Shown: in pieces, positions 44,129 to 55,489 of the stretch
How the letters are laid out: each line of letters starts with the position of its first letter
Numbering within the stretch: position 1 is the stretch's first letter
NCBI GenBank assembly: GCA_030685235.1
Contig: MU839100.1
Coordinates: 248,001-312,000, forward strand
Source of the DNA: Copromyces sp. CBS 386.78
Lineage: Eukaryota > Ascomycota > Sordariomycetes > Sordariales > Sordariaceae
Length of the DNA: 64,000 nt
Direction: 5' to 3'
Notes under the pieces: generated by a model
Seen by the model: only the letters and a program-made list of their open reading frames with translations
Told to the model about the DNA's origin: nothing
Databases searched by the model: none
Translations under genes and position numbers: made by a program

Positions 44129-45874
44129 CTACCATCCTCCGCCAATCTTCCCTGCAAGCTGGACGACTCTCTCAGTATCAGTCATCTTCTTCTCCTTGCC
44201 GACATCACTGACCACCTCCCGGTAGCTTGTATACGCCAGTCTTTCCAGCTTTATCCCCGTCAATGTCGACCAGTGGGTCAAGACATTTCTGATATGCGAA
44301 GGGGAAATGCCATCAACGACCAGGTCGGAACTATCATCCTGGGCTTCCGAGTCTGGCTCGTCTCCCGAGAAGTACGCTTCGTCGACTTCTTTCTGCCACT
44401 CCTTCTGCTCCAGGGGTCCGGGTTTCACAACGAGACCCTTCCGATCAACTACCACTGGGTCATCTACCTTTATCTGGCCACCTCCATTGGTACAGCCGCC
44501 TGGGCAAGCCATTACCTCGACATAGCCATAGTCCAAACTGTTGGCTTTGCCTGCCGGTCTCTTGGCACTACCAAACGGCTTTCCGCCAGGCATTCGGGAT
44601 GCCTTTGCGGGTTTCAGCTTGCGGACCAGGTTTTGAATATTTCGGAAGCCATAATACCGCGCCGCCTTGAACATAACCTCGCCTGATTCCGCGATCACCT
44701 TGTATTCAACAACGTCGGCGTTCCTCCCTGGTACTGTCTGTATCTGAGAACCAAAATTCTTCGCTTGCAAGTTGCGAAGGATGAAGTGCATGTTACCACC
44801 TGATGTGCCAGCCTCACGTGACTGTTGACGGTGACCGGGCCGGAATAGGAAGTCGTGTATTGATGGGTCAGGAAATTGGGGGGTTTGGGACGGCGCCGAG
44901 GCCGGCAGACCGAAAAAGTCAAGGCCTCTGGATGCGGCAAGCATAAGAATTTCCTTGCTTGTAATAACGCAGTCGACGTCTCGTACACCTCTGCCCGGCT
45001 TGCCGTCCCCAGCCCAGACAGCATCTGTCAACTCTTCGCGACTAGCCTCGAGCTTCTTATCGAAACATGGCATTACAGCCAAGTGCCATATTCTGTCAGG
45101 GGAAATATTAAGGATGCGGCTGAGGGATGTTTTCAGGAGGGTGCCCATGAGGGCCTGTGGTGATTTTACCCGGGAAAGATGTGGTAGTACGTAGGGGTGT
45201 GTCTTTTCGGCATAGCATACCCAACCAGGGCACGAAGCAGTGAGAACTGGTGTAGCAGCCTTGTCGGACGGCGCTATCGAGCCTCCAAGTACTTCGTCAG
45301 ACCCAAGGACAAGAGTTGCCTCCCGCGCCGTGTTTGTGTCCACCACCCACGTGAACTTGTTCCCCCACTTTCCACCTCTTGCTAGACCCTGTTCGCCCAG
45401 GAAGAGTTGTTCGATCATGCGACCGGCTTGCTGCTCTGTGACACCGTTGCCGCACGCTGCAGCCAGACTGGCTCTGCTCTGTGGGGAGACACTGGCAACA
45501 TATAGCTTCGCGGCGTCGTTTTGAAGGCCTTCGACCGAGTACTTTCCGTCCGCGCCAGGGCCTACCAGCTTCAAGGCTGGGGCGGAATCCAGCACGTTGA
45601 GAACCTCATTGTGACTCTGTAGACTGACTAGCACCGCCTCGGCAGACGTTACGCAGCCGGAGCAGGCGAGGCAGTCGGTAAGGGAAATCTCGGCTGGCGG
45701 AGCATTGCTCTTGGGCTCTGGTTGTTGGCCGTCGAGTATGACCTCGAATTCGTTGGAGGGGTTGGCGTCGCTCGCGGCCGGCGTGGCGGTCGGCAGCGTC
45801 TCGATGGGCTTGATGCAGGCTACACCTGGGCTGATGAAGTCGTTGAGGTCGTCAACGGAGAGGATCGCGGACAT
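44129..45874 (-). CDS. NAR1: Cytosolic iron-sulphur assembly protein Nar1
   Basis: Nar1 is an iron-only-hydrogenase-like protein of the cytosolic iron-sulphur assembly system, passing clusters from the Nbp35/Cfd1 scaffold to the targeting complex. One exon of 581 residues. The start at 45874 gives MSAILSVDDLNDFISPGVAC, the family N-terminus; an ATG four codons upstream is less likely. The N-terminal cluster ligands are Cys20 and CLACSGC (Cys68, 71, 74). The second cluster uses cysteines in TASCPGWVC, in VMPCFDKKLEASR and in VMACPGGCTNGGGQ. The chain ends in tryptophan (KIGGGW); a C-terminal aromatic residue is a known feature of clients of the targeting complex. Fungal Nar1 proteins are of similar size. 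The serine-rich insert before the GGNMHF segment is typical of filamentous fungi. Confidence 0.96.
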   Translation of the reverse strand: MSAILSVDDLNDFISPGVACIKPIETLPTATPAASDANPSNEFEVILDGQQPEPKSNAPPAEISLTDCLACSGCVTSAEAVLVSLQSHNEVLNVLDSAPALKLVGPGADGKYSVEGLQNDAAKLYVASVSPQSRASLAAACGNGVTEQQAGRMIEQLFLGEQGLARGGKWGNKFTWVVDTNTAREATLVLGSDEVLGGSIAPSDKAATPVLTASCPGWVCYAEKTHPYVLPHLSRVKSPQALMGTLLKTSLSRILNISPDRIWHLAVMPCFDKKLEASREELTDAVWAGDGKPGRGVRDVDCVITSKEILMLAASRGLDFFGLPASAPSQTPQFPDPSIHDFLFRPGHRQQSREAGTSGGNMHFILRNLQAKNFGSQIQTVPGRNADVVEYKVIAESGEVMFKAARYYGFRNIQNLVRKLKPAKASRMPGGKPFGSAKRPAGKANSLDYGYVEVMACPGGCTNGGGQIKVDDPVVVDRKGLVVKPGPLEQKEWQKEVDEAYFSGDEPDSEAQDDSSDLVVDGISPSHIRNVLTHWSTLTGIKLERLAYTSYREVVSDVGKEKKMTDTERVVQLAGKIGGGW

Positions 45875-46741
45875 TTTGTTCGTCACAGGCTAAGCGCCTG
45901 AAGGTCGTGATTGTGAAGGTCAATGTTCGAGGTTGGAAGGGTTGGTAGGAATTGTCGAGAAATAAGAGTCGAATGCGCCAAGCTACTCTTTGGTGACAAA
46001 TCAAGACAGTCGCAAGTTTGTTTGCCACGATACCCCCGGAAAACCGCGAATGGTTTGTTTTAAAAAGGACTGCGACAGTCTTGAGATATGAGAAGCGATC
46101 AAACCCCTTCGAGAATCTGATTATCTTTCTTTTCAAGAAGTTTTGCTGCAGATGGCGGCAGTCACAAGATGGTTACTGCTTTGAAATTGACATTTCCTCG
46201 GGGCTTGATTGGACTGTGCGGTTGATGCGAGATCGGCTTTTGCGCAGTGGCGGCGAACTTCGAACTTCGAAGTCCCCCCCCGTCGGACCCCTCCCCAACT
46301 CTTCCAGCCTGCCAAGCCGCCAGATGTGCCTGGTCTCAGCCACGCAGGGATCTGCCGGCAGGCACCGATAATCAAAACAGGGGCATGGCATGAGGCTCGC
46401 AGTCGTTATCGATGACGTAGTACCTTGAATTGATGATCGGCTAGTGACTGGTACCTTTCACGTTTTCCATGGCGAGGTGCTGGTCGTTCCCGCCGTCGTG
46501 CCTGGGTTGCTGGATGGAGCTCCAATTCGTCATTGGAGACAGACGGCGTTGTTGTTTTATTTATAAGAATGTGACGGTGTCAGCTTTGTGTAGCTTTCTT
46601 CCCTTTTGCTTGTCCATATCTTGTCTCAAGAACATTTGTTTTTTTCTCCATAACAAACAACAGACACGTTCGTCAACAACAACTGAAAATCCTCGAACAT
46701 TCATCCTTCACTCAACTGCCAATCCCTTTAAATCAGTAATC
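45875..46741. promoter_or_regulatory. Divergent promoter region of nar1 and the 188-residue membrane protein
   Basis: An 867-bp spacer between two divergent genes. The part next to the plus-strand gene is T- and A-rich. No specific operator was recognised. Confidence 0.45.
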
Positions 46742-47455
46742 ATGGGCAACGATGTAAGTGATGGGAAAGCCTCGAGGGAACCGCGCATACGAGTGCATTA
46801 TCTGACCGTCTCTAGTCCATCTCAACATACGCCTTCGCGAGTCTGGGCTGGCTCTCCCTCCAGGCGGTGCCGCTTATTGTCTGGCCGACTTTCATTAGCT
46901 CGATGCTCACAGAGAACGGCGGACACGCTCACGCTCCTGCTGTGGTAAGTGTCGTTGAGACGTACTTTGGCCGATACCTCGGTTTCTCTCAACTGGCCAT
47001 TGGCCTCCTCATCGTCACCCTATCCGGTGCTCTACCACTCACCACCAAGGTGACCTGTAAGTTCTTCCCACCTCCTTTTCACCAATGCATCATCCCGGGC
47101 CACGAAAAACAAATACTAACCTCTCTATTTCCCGCCAACAGCCCCAGACGACGCCAACTCCCCCTACGCCAACGCCGTCGTCTTCATCTCCATGTTCTAC
47201 CACGCCACCGGTGCTGCCTACGGCTACAGCCGCTACACCAGCAGCGGCGGCCACATCGGCTACCTGCTCGGCTTCACCGGCAGCGCCATCATGTCCGCCT
47301 ACGCCCTGTGGCTCTTCATGTTTTCCAACGAGCACGCCAAGGTTAGTGCTAAGACCGGTGCCGACATCAGGACGAGCAACTTTCCCTTCAAGAACGCCGA
47401 GGCTGAGAAGAGGTTTGGTGGTGACAAGAGGAGGGAAACTCGCAAGGCGATCTAA
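46742..47455 (+). CDS. Predicted multi-pass membrane protein, 188 residues, unknown function
   Basis: Three exons, 46742..46753, 46816..47056 and 47142..47455. The first codes only for MGND. All three join in phase and the splice sites are standard. The chain has about four hydrophobic segments: AFASLGWLSLQAVPLIVW near residues 10-27, LAIGLLIVTLSGALPL near 65-80, AVVFISMFYHATGAAYGY near 96-113, and IGYLLGFTGSAIMSAYALW near 125-143. It ends in a basic, soluble tail with FKNAEAEKRFGG. A histidine-rich loop (GGHAHAP) sits after the first segment. This type of small four-helix protein is common in filamentous ascomycetes, but I cannot name its function. It follows nar1 divergently and faces the C2H2 gene. 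Confidence 0.8.
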
Positions 47456-48164
47456 AGCACTTAAATGTTGCTTTGAGTTCTGTTCTGCGTGTGTATGAGA
47501 AAGGAGGTTGCCTCCTGATGATTACTTGCATTCCTGGAGTTTGGTGAGACCTCAGGGGCTACTATTCTCAGTTTGGGTTGTGTTATCAACCTTGCCTGTG
47601 TATTTTATAGGTCGCTTTTATCACTGGGCGAAGCATTGCGTTTATTTGAATTTAAGGCTTTTGTTCATCAACTACCAGAACATGTGCAGAGACATGGTTG
47701 ACGTTCGCATTTTAAAAGTAGCCTTTCACCAACTGTAAAACATCGGCCATGCGAGTGTACACGCTGCTTCAACGAAAGGCAATCATCCATTGATTCTGTA
47801 AAGTGCTGTCAAACTATGAAACCCCTTTTACCCACAAGTCATCGATAACCCTTAGCCATGCTCCCTTGTATCCCCTTTACTCCATACACCCCAGATCATT
47901 AAGTAATGCTCATCGCGGATCTCCCAACAGGAAAACAAAAAAAGAAATGAAGAGAAGAAGCCCAGCAACCACTGAAGAATTGTACACTCGCCGGCGGAGT
48001 GGTACAAGATGCCAATCCAGGCCTTGTTATTCATCTTCGGAGTCCACGTCTGCCAAAACTTACACCCTGACGCATACTGGTAAGTCCAGAGGGCCGTATT
48101 GGGGTGTTGTTTCGGGGCCCCTTGTCGGACACGGGACATTAGCCCTACCAGCCTGAATTGGCAC
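47456..48164. other. Convergent 3' region between the membrane protein and the C2H2 gene
   Basis: A 709-bp spacer between two converging genes. It is AT-rich at 47600-47900, as expected for terminators. No gene was recognised. Confidence 0.5.
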
Positions 48165-49315
48165 CTATTCCTCAACAGTAAGTCTGGCGGTCTCCGGTGC
48201 ATCATCATCACCAGCTATCCCGTTTGCCACAGCCTTCTCCGGCAGCTGAACGTCCGCCATGCCTTTTAGCACAGCTTGACGGCGTGCGTGCCAGGCCTGT
48301 TCGCTGCGTACGACCTGATCCAGGAGTATCTCCTTCTCGAGCCACTCCTGCTTGTACAGCTCTTCCCACCGTTTGCAGTCTTTGCGTAGCTTCTCGCCTT
48401 CCGCTTCCACAAACTTGACTTGTAGTCGACACAGCTTCATCAGCCTGTCGATAGGCATGTCGAGCTCCTTGGACGTGAAACCTTGATCTTCGGTCAGAGG
48501 CGTAAAGTCGGCCCCATCGTCTCCGCCACTGGCATCGTCAACTGAGTCGTCTCGGTCGGCCGCATGAGAGTCCGGCCTTCGAATTATGATCTTCACCTTG
48601 GCCGACTTTCCAGCTGGGCCACCCCCTGCTTGCATACTCTTCGGCACCGGATCAGAAGGTCGCAAGGCTTCGGTCTCGTGGACTGTCCGCATGTGTTTGG
48701 CTAAGGCATCGGAGCGTGTGAAAGCGCGGTCGCATTCTGGTGTGAGGAGTCAGTAATTAGAACGCCATCCATCTTCCCGGACAAGCGAGGCACGTTACCT
48801 GGCAAATAACAGTAAAATGGCTTCTCCCTCGTGTGAGATCGCATGTGCGCCTTGAGCGCATAGCCGCTGGCATGAGGTAGACTCTTTCTACTACACCCAA
48901 TCCATTCGCACGTGTACTTTTTCTGTCGACCCTCGATGTGCGAATTGTGGATGTGTTCAACGAGCCTATCCATATTCCTCAGATCCCCAACCTTGCAGCC
49001 TTCCCAAGCACAGATAGTGACTTGTTCCTGAAAGTCATCTTCGTCTTGTCGCGCATTGATTGGAGAACTGGGGATGTCGCCATCGGTATCGGAGGAGACA
49101 TCGGACATGCCGTCTGGAAAGTCTGGATCTGCCTCAGGCTCTTGAATGACGGCCGATGAAGCTGTCGACCCGGCGGTGACTTTGATGCGCTTCGTCGGGG
49201 GCTCCTCTGGTTCGTCGACGGCTTCTGGTACCTCGTCCGCGAAAATCTCTTCTTCGTCGGAGGACGCCATTGATGACAGCGGCGAGTCATCCGCGGGAGA
49301 ATATTCCCTGGTCAT
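48165..49315 (-). CDS. C2H2 zinc-finger protein, resembles INO80 subunit Iec1/YY1-like
   Basis: Two exons, 48799..49315 and 48165..48736, encode 362 residues. The first 95 residues are acidic. Three C2H2 fingers follow: CAWEGCKVGDLRNMDRLVEH with HNSH near residues 102-126, CEWIGCSRKSLPHASGYALK with HMRSH near 136-161, and the last, CYLPECDRAFTRSDALAKHM with RTVH, near 169-191, whose second half comes from exon 2. The layout of the fingers and the linker TREKPF match the YY1/GLI-like type. After a basic patch (KVKIIIRRPD) there is a coiled-coil-prone segment near residues 280-330. In fission yeast Iec1, a similar protein, belongs to the INO80 remodeller. That assignment is suggestive, since I compare only domain order and finger style. 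It could also be a stand-alone transcription factor. Confidence 0.8.
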
Positions 49316-50295
49316 GATGGATGATTGATTCGCGTATGCGCTTTGGTTTTGTCAAGGTGTGCGCCGGTTCCAACAGGGCGCGTATGTGGAAGAGGGAGAG
49401 ATGGGATAATAAGGCGTCCTAGTTGCTGATGATAGTTGTTGGTGATGGTGCTGAACGGCGTCGAGCCACGAGCAGACGTTGGACGTCGGTTTCGTGATGG
49501 GGTCCGCAGGAATCTGTTACAGCGTCGCCCTGATTGCTCCTGGTCTTGTGGAAACTAACGTGAAGTGAGAGAGAAAAGCCGAGCGGGAGAACTAGAGGAG
49601 AATTGTTAGATCAAAGGAGCAGCCGTGTTCTACAATGAACCTGTTTCAGTTTCCCCAGGTTTGTCGACGCGGAGCTGCCCTGTCTACGATAGGCTTGATG
49701 GGTCCCCCAATGCGCCTGCCGTCGGCCTCAAAAGTTCAGAAGGGCGATGTCGCACCAGTGCAGGGTGACCGCAGCCAGCAATGGAAAACGCAACCTGCAC
49801 AGCTGGCAACCGCCTGTGGGAACTGAGCTGGTTTGGTTTGGAGGTCACTGCCGAAACTGCCTCTGGCGTCTGGATGGTCCCATCCCTGGGCTCCCAAGCA
49901 CGGCAACCGCGCCCCAGATTTCGTCCGTTCAGTGTGATGTTGGGCAATCTGTTCTCCCCTGTTCATGATCTTCACGACCGGGCAGTTCACCTCTTCAAGT
50001 GCGTCATCCCATTCGCTGGCTGCCCAACCGATGCCCCACTACAACATAATACGCCTACAGGCGCGCGAGGCGCCTAGACCCGGCCGCTGTGGCAGTTTTT
50101 GTCAACCCCTCCCCCGCTAGAACTTGGGGGGCTTGTTTGAGACTTTGAGCGCACTTGCATTTCTGTCCTGCACTCATCCACCCGCGTTGACGCGATTTCA
50201 AACTCCGTTCCGCTTCCACCGTCTTTCCGTCTGCTTTGTGCTACTCGAGTTCGTTCCCAAACTACGTCCGCTTTTTCTTATACACAGCTTGCACC
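49316..50295. promoter_or_regulatory. Divergent promoter region of the C2H2 and RanGAP genes
   Basis: A 980-bp spacer that must serve both genes. The last 150 bases before the RanGAP start are pyrimidine-rich. No gene or repeat was recognised. Confidence 0.5.
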
Positions 50296-51645
50296 ATGGC
50301 CGCCTCTACCAAGGTCTTTTCCCTCGAGGGGAAGGGTCTGAAGCTCGACACCGCCGAGGACCTCGAGGCCCATATCGCCCCCCTTCGGGCCATGGACGAT
50401 GTCGAGGAAGTCCGCCTTTTGGGAAACACCTTGGGCGTCGGCGCTTGCAAGTTGCTTGGTGAGGTTCTCGCCACCAAGAAGTCTCTGCGGGTATGCCCAA
50501 CTGTCCCCGAACGCATGTCTGCGCTCCGGCGCATTACGATACAGAACGGCGGCTAACCAACTGTTGCCTGTTAGGTTGCCAACCTCGCCGATATCTTCAC
50601 TGGCCGCCTGCTCAACGAGATCCCCGAGGCTCTTTCCTCCCTCCTTACCTCCATCCTCAACCTCCCCAAGCTAAACACGATAAACCTCAACGACAACGCT
50701 TTCGGCCTCAACACCCAGGCGCCCCTTGTTGCCTTCCTCGCCGCCCACGTCCCTCTCCAGCACTTGTACCTGAACAACAACGGCTTGGGTCCTCACGCCG
50801 GTATTCTGATCGCCGACGCTCTGTCCGAACTCCACGCCAAGAAGGAGGAAGCGCGCAAGCAGGGACAGGATGTGCCTTACCTCGAGACCGTTATTTGCGG
50901 CCGTAACCGTCTGGAGAATGGCAGTATGACGGCGTGGGCCAAGACTTTCAGACTGCATAATAAGGTTAAGCAGATCAAGATGGTCCAGAACGGTATTCGC
51001 CAGGAGGGTATCTCCCATCTGCTGAGCGAGGGTCTCAACCACGCTTCTGAGCTCCAGATTCTCGACCTCCAGGACAACACCTTCACACTCAAGGGAGCCA
51101 AGGCTCTTGCTAAGGTGACCCCCGGCTGGACGGATCTCATCGAACTTGGCATCGGCGACTCTCTTCTCTCTGCTAAGGGCGGTGTCCTTCTGTCCGAGGC
51201 GCTTCTGAAGGGAAAGAACAATAAGCTCGAGATCCTGCGCCTCCAGTACAACGAGATCACCGCCCCCGGTGTCAAGGGTCTGGCCCAGGCCGCTAAGGAG
51301 GCTCTTCCTGCATTGAAGAAGATCGAACTCAACGGCAACAAGTTCACCGAGGATGATGAGGCCATCATTGCTCTCCAGGAGCTTCTCGAGGAGCGCAAGG
51401 AGCAGCTCGGTGGCGATGTTGTCGCCGAGGACGAGTGGGGCCTTGACAGCCTTAGCGACCTTGAGGAGGAGGAGGAGGAGGAGGAGGAGCAGGAAGAGGA
51501 GGAATCGGAGGAGGAGGAAGATGTCGAAGAGAGGGCAGAGAAGCTCATCAAGGAGGCCGAGGAGGCTCAAGAAGAGCCGGTTGTCCAGGTTAAGGACAAG
51601 GAGGTTGATGCGCTTGCGCAGAAATTGGCCAAGACCGGACTCTAG
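50296..51645 (+). CDS. RNA1: Ran GTPase-activating protein (RanGAP, Rna1)
   Basis: RanGAP stimulates GTP hydrolysis on Ran in the cytoplasm and so sets the direction of nuclear transport. Two exons, 50296..50490 and 50575..51645, give 421 residues. The chain is a leucine-rich-repeat protein throughout: EEVRLLGNTLGVGACKLLGE near residue 37, LNTINLNDNAFG, LQHLYLNNNGLG, LETVICGRNRLENGSM with the conserved arginine-asparagine region, IKMVQNGIRQEGI, LQILDLQDNTFT and LEILRLQYNEIT. The C-terminal 75 residues are highly acidic, with a run of glutamates encoded by GAG repeats, as in yeast Rna1. The junction LR/VANLADIFTGR is in phase and is itself a conserved block of the family. A 348-codon frame on the opposite strand is the antisense of this gene and not real. 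Confidence 0.96.
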
Positions 51646-52370
51646 GCCATATCTGGACAAATTCAACACAATTAAAGCAATGCGCAACGAAAGCCTCTCA
51701 TTTCTCCGTGGAGACAATTACAGACGATACCCAAGATAAGCGACGACGGGAGTTTGGGGATATGGTTATAGATTAGATTTTGTCCTGTATCGTGTTGGAT
51801 GCCTTTTCATAGCGCCGGGTTCATGTTTTGGTACGTCCTGTCTATGAATTTCAGGGGTTTGACACAGCGATCGAGCGGCTCGATTGTAAACCACCTCCCC
51901 TTTGGTTGAGGTGGTGTCAACAGTACATGTCTGTACGACAGTGCATTGACACAGCTTTGTTCGTTACGATAACTGGCAAGAAATGGTCTAGGCTTGATTC
52001 CTGGCATTTACAGTGGCTCAGCGGTTCTCTGTGTGGTGATGTTGCTTTCTAGTGGCCTGTCTCTGAATGGGCAGCCACGGCAGCTTAGGGTGTCACGCCA
52101 TAAAAGTCACCCCATCTCCTGTCCCGTGATGGGGCTTGTTCCTGTCAGCAGATTGAGCATCGACGTCGTATTGGTATAGATTTGGATCACAATGGATATA
52201 TAGGTGCTCTACATGCTGATGGGGTCTGAAAAGACATTTGTACTTCGTTTAGCAAACATTCATTACACAAACCACTTCCAACGGTGACATACCAGTCTTC
52301 AACACCATCCGAGAACAAATCACATCACCAAACACACCTACCACACAAACAAACCAAATCAATAAAGCAT
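51646..52370. other. Intergenic region between RanGAP and a membrane protein gene
   Basis: A 725-bp spacer that should hold the RanGAP terminator and the promoter of the downstream membrane protein. Its last 100 bases are A/C-rich. No gene was recognised. Confidence 0.5.
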
Positions 52371-53069
52371 ATGGAGGGCTCCTGGCTATTATTCGAAACC
52401 ACCGACTCCATCATCGAAGTCCTCTGGGACATCGCCCTCGCCTTCTTCGTCATCCGCATCTCCTTCTACTACTTCCTTCTCACCTTCCTCTCCAGCCTTA
52501 TACTCAGCTACCTCGCCTATGCCGAACTCCTGCCCATAACGACCCTCGCTCACTTCCTCTCCTCCTCATCAGCGTCCGAACCCATCAACAACCACATCCT
52601 CCTGACCTGGACCATTCTCCTGACCATCACCTCAGCAATATGGGCCCACCTCGTCCTCCGTCACTATGAGGTACCCCGCGTCGCCCATTTTAGGCTAGCC
52701 ATCTGCTCCATGGCACTGGCATTCATGGTCTCGGCCGAGATGGTGGTCGCCTTTGCGCTGTACGAGGAAGGGTATGGAGGGTGGGTGTGGGAGGAGATGA
52801 AGAGCGTGGCGGGCGTGGCTTGGGGAGGTTGGATGGTCATGTATAGCGCGATGCCGGTGTTGTTGATGGGTTTGGAGAGGAGGATAGAGGAGAAGAGGGA
52901 GGGTAGAGTTACGTTGGGGCATGGCTTTCATAGAGCTGGAGCGGGATTGCATAAGTTGTAAGTGTTCTATTTCCTGTCCCCTTGGGAACAATCTGTTGGC
53001 ACGGGCTGCGGCTAATGAGGCTGTGTACAACGCAGACCGACTATCAATAAGGAAAAGGCCATGATGTAG
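52371..53069 (+). CDS. Predicted multi-pass membrane protein, 206 residues, unknown function
   Basis: Two exons, 52371..52957 and 53036..53069. The short second exon adds PTINKEKAMM after the junction HKL, and the intron has standard GTAAGT and GCAG ends. Without splicing the protein would stop ten residues earlier. The start at 52371 (MEGSWLLFETTDS) is preferred over one at 52284, which adds a low-complexity stretch. Hydrophobic segments lie near residues 18-50 (IALAFFVIRISFYYFLLTF), 75-100 (HILLTWTILLTITSAIWAH), 112-132 (AICSMALAFMVSAEMVVAF) and 145-168. Two of the segments flank charged loops, and the C-terminus is basic. I cannot assign a family. It is the only gene between RanGAP and the chitinase. 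Confidence 0.75.
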
Positions 53070-54035
53070 TGGGACTGCTGTATGAGCGGTGGCTGGGACA
53101 AGTTGGCATGGAGAATGTTAGTATTTGGAGGTTGGGTGGTTTACGGAGTTTCTAGGGTATTTGGCTTCCTGGAATGACTTGAGAGCGATGAAGCTATTTC
53201 GATTTTGTCAATCAATAATAGGATCATTGTGCAATCCTTGAATAGGCTGGGAATAAGCTATGTTGAGTAGGCGAGAATCCAATACTTGGTAGAGTAGTGT
53301 CTCTTGCAGTCAGTCGACGGGCGTACCTAAAGGGAGCGTTGGCATGACGTAGAGGGATCCCAGAGTTGACCATGTGTTTCATCCGATGCGCTCGATGACT
53401 GGAATGTTGCACTTTACGCGTGATAATACCGCATTGGAACTCACACGCGAAATACGCGGAGGTGTTAATTTGAGAAGGCTTTGATATCAAGTCATTTTCA
53501 TCAAGGTAACTGTTCCCTCTTCAACAATTGTGCGATCTACGAACGATAGTTTGTAGCGCGTATACTCTCTGTTTCTAAGGGAACCAATCAATATTCGTCA
53601 AGGGATCAAGGAATTATTCTCAGGGTTTTGCATCTGTTGATATGTCTATGTGGTCTTCCGCTGCTTTGGCTTTTGCTGAAGTGAGAGATTATATAATGAT
53701 CTAGCAGTGATGAGATGGGACACTGATGGTCTAACACCTGCTACTTACAATATGTTGAAGGCATTCCCGCCACTTTGAGGAACCAAAAGAATCTAGAGCA
53801 TAGACACGAGACACGGGCTGGAAGCACGCGAGCCCACATTCCAATACTTCGCCGGTCTGTCTTATTTGGCGACGTGATGTATCGCGAGGTCAAGGACATT
53901 CTTCACGACTTCGCAATACTTGCGTGTTGGGAAACGAGTTGGGCTGAGCTATAAAACTCGCAGGTAGGAAGCATTGTCGATATGCCCATTGTCGACTTGT
54001 GCTACTGTTTGGGGAGACTTCCACGGCTAGCAATC
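53070..54035. promoter_or_regulatory. Intergenic region carrying the chitinase promoter
   Basis: A 966-bp spacer. It holds the 3' flank of the membrane protein and the chitinase promoter with a TATA box near 53950. No gene was recognised. Confidence 0.5.
53950..53956 (+). promoter_or_regulatory. TATA box of the chitinase gene
   Basis: TATAAAA lies 86 bp upstream of the chosen chitinase start. A clear TATA box is unusual in this window and fits an inducible gene. Confidence 0.55.
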
Positions 54036-55489
54036 ATGCTGTCTTCTATCTTAACCTACCTCATCCCTCTGCTGGCCATATCAAAGCCTGCAGCAGCTGG
54101 AGTCAGCCAGTCCCAGAGCCCAGCTGTCGGGAATACCACAGTGTCTGGATATCGCAATGCGGTTTACTTCACAAACTGGTAGGTGAATGACCCGTGTGGA
54201 ACTTGAAAACGGGCATACTAACCATCCCAGGGGCATTTACGGTGCCAACTTCCAACCCCAACAGCTTCCTGCCTCTCAGATAACCCACGTGCTGTACTCT
54301 TTCGCAGATATCAAGCCAGACGGACAGGTGTAGGTCTCACAATACCGTTATACAGACTTTGAAAGGACACTGACAGCCTGGCAGAGTATCGTCGGACAGT
54401 TATGCCGACTTGGAGAAGCATTATCCTGATGACTCATGGAGTGAACCAGGCGAGAATGCCTACGGCTGCGTCAAGCAGATGTACCTTCTGAAGAAGAAGA
54501 ACAGAAACATGAAAGTCCTCCTTTCAATCGGCGGGTGGACATATTCGCCCAAGTTTCCACCAGTCGCAGCCACTGAGGAAGGACGACGGAGGTTTGCTTC
54601 TTCCGCTGTGAAGCTCGTGCAAGGTGAGTGAGCACTGGGTTGTTTCTACCTACCAGGAAAAGCACGTAGAAGTCTAACCTAAACCATAGACTGGGGCTTC
54701 GACGGCCTCGACATCGACTGGGAATACCCAACCAACGCTCTCGAGGCACGGAACTTCTTCCTCCTCCTGCGAGCCTGCCGACAAGCCCTCGACGACTACG
54801 CTCGCCAATATGCCCCGGGCTACCACTTCCTCATCACCATCGCCGCGCCCGCTGGACCCCAACACTACGGCGCCATGGACCTTCCCGGCATGAACCCGTA
54901 CATTGACTCCTGGCACCTGATGGCCTACGACTACGCGGGCTCTTGGGACTCGACCACGGGACACCAAGCCAACCTCCTGCCCAATCCCAAAAACCTCATC
55001 ACAACCAAATTCAACACCGATCAAGCTGTCCGGGACTTCATCCGCCGCGGCATCCCCGCCAACAAAATCGTTCTCGGCTTGCCTCTCTATGGGCGCTCAT
55101 TCGAGAACACCGACGGGTTGGGAAAGCCATACAACGGCATCGGCGCCGGCACCTTGGAGCCAGGGACCTGGGTCTACAGAGACCTTCCGCGCCCCGGAGC
55201 GAAGGAAGAGTACGACAACGTGGCCAAAGCCAGCTATAGCTACGACGCATCGTCGCGGGAACTTATCTCGTATGATAATGTCCTGAGCGCGCTGGTGAAG
55301 ACAAAGTATATCTTCCTTAGAGGACTGGGCGGCGCGGTGTTCTGGGAGGCAAGTGGTGACAAGACTGGTGCGAAGAGCTTGATTGGGACACTGGCGACGC
55401 AGATGAAGAAGCTGGATCAGACGAAGAATTTGTTGAGCTATCCGGCCAGTAGGTATGCTAACATTCGGGCTGGTGTGCCGGGGTCGTGA
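54036..55489 (+). CDS. Secreted chitinase, glycoside hydrolase family 18
   Basis: GH18 chitinases cut chitin by a substrate-assisted, retaining mechanism. Four exons, 54036..54178, 54231..54329, 54385..54623 and 54690..55489, give 426 residues. The start at 54036 gives a signal peptide, [15 protein letters not shown], ending near residue 22. An ATG at 53982 would put 18 more residues before it. The barrel starts [19 protein letters not shown], then VLYSFADI. The sheet-3 motif is [11 protein letters not shown], and the catalytic motif [10 protein letters not shown] near residues 167-176 has all three aspartates and the acid glutamate. MAYDYAGSW and GLPLYGRSF follow, and [16 protein letters not shown] ends the barrel. 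The size and motif set match the Chi42-type, fungal group A. No chitin-binding domain or anchor is seen. Roles in wall remodelling, autolysis or mycoparasitic-type digestion cannot be told apart. Confidence 0.94.

Noticed and set aside
50671..51717. A 348-codon open frame on the minus strand across RanGAP
   Set aside because: It is the antisense of a well-supported leucine-rich-repeat gene and is made of leucine runs mirrored from its GAG-rich end.
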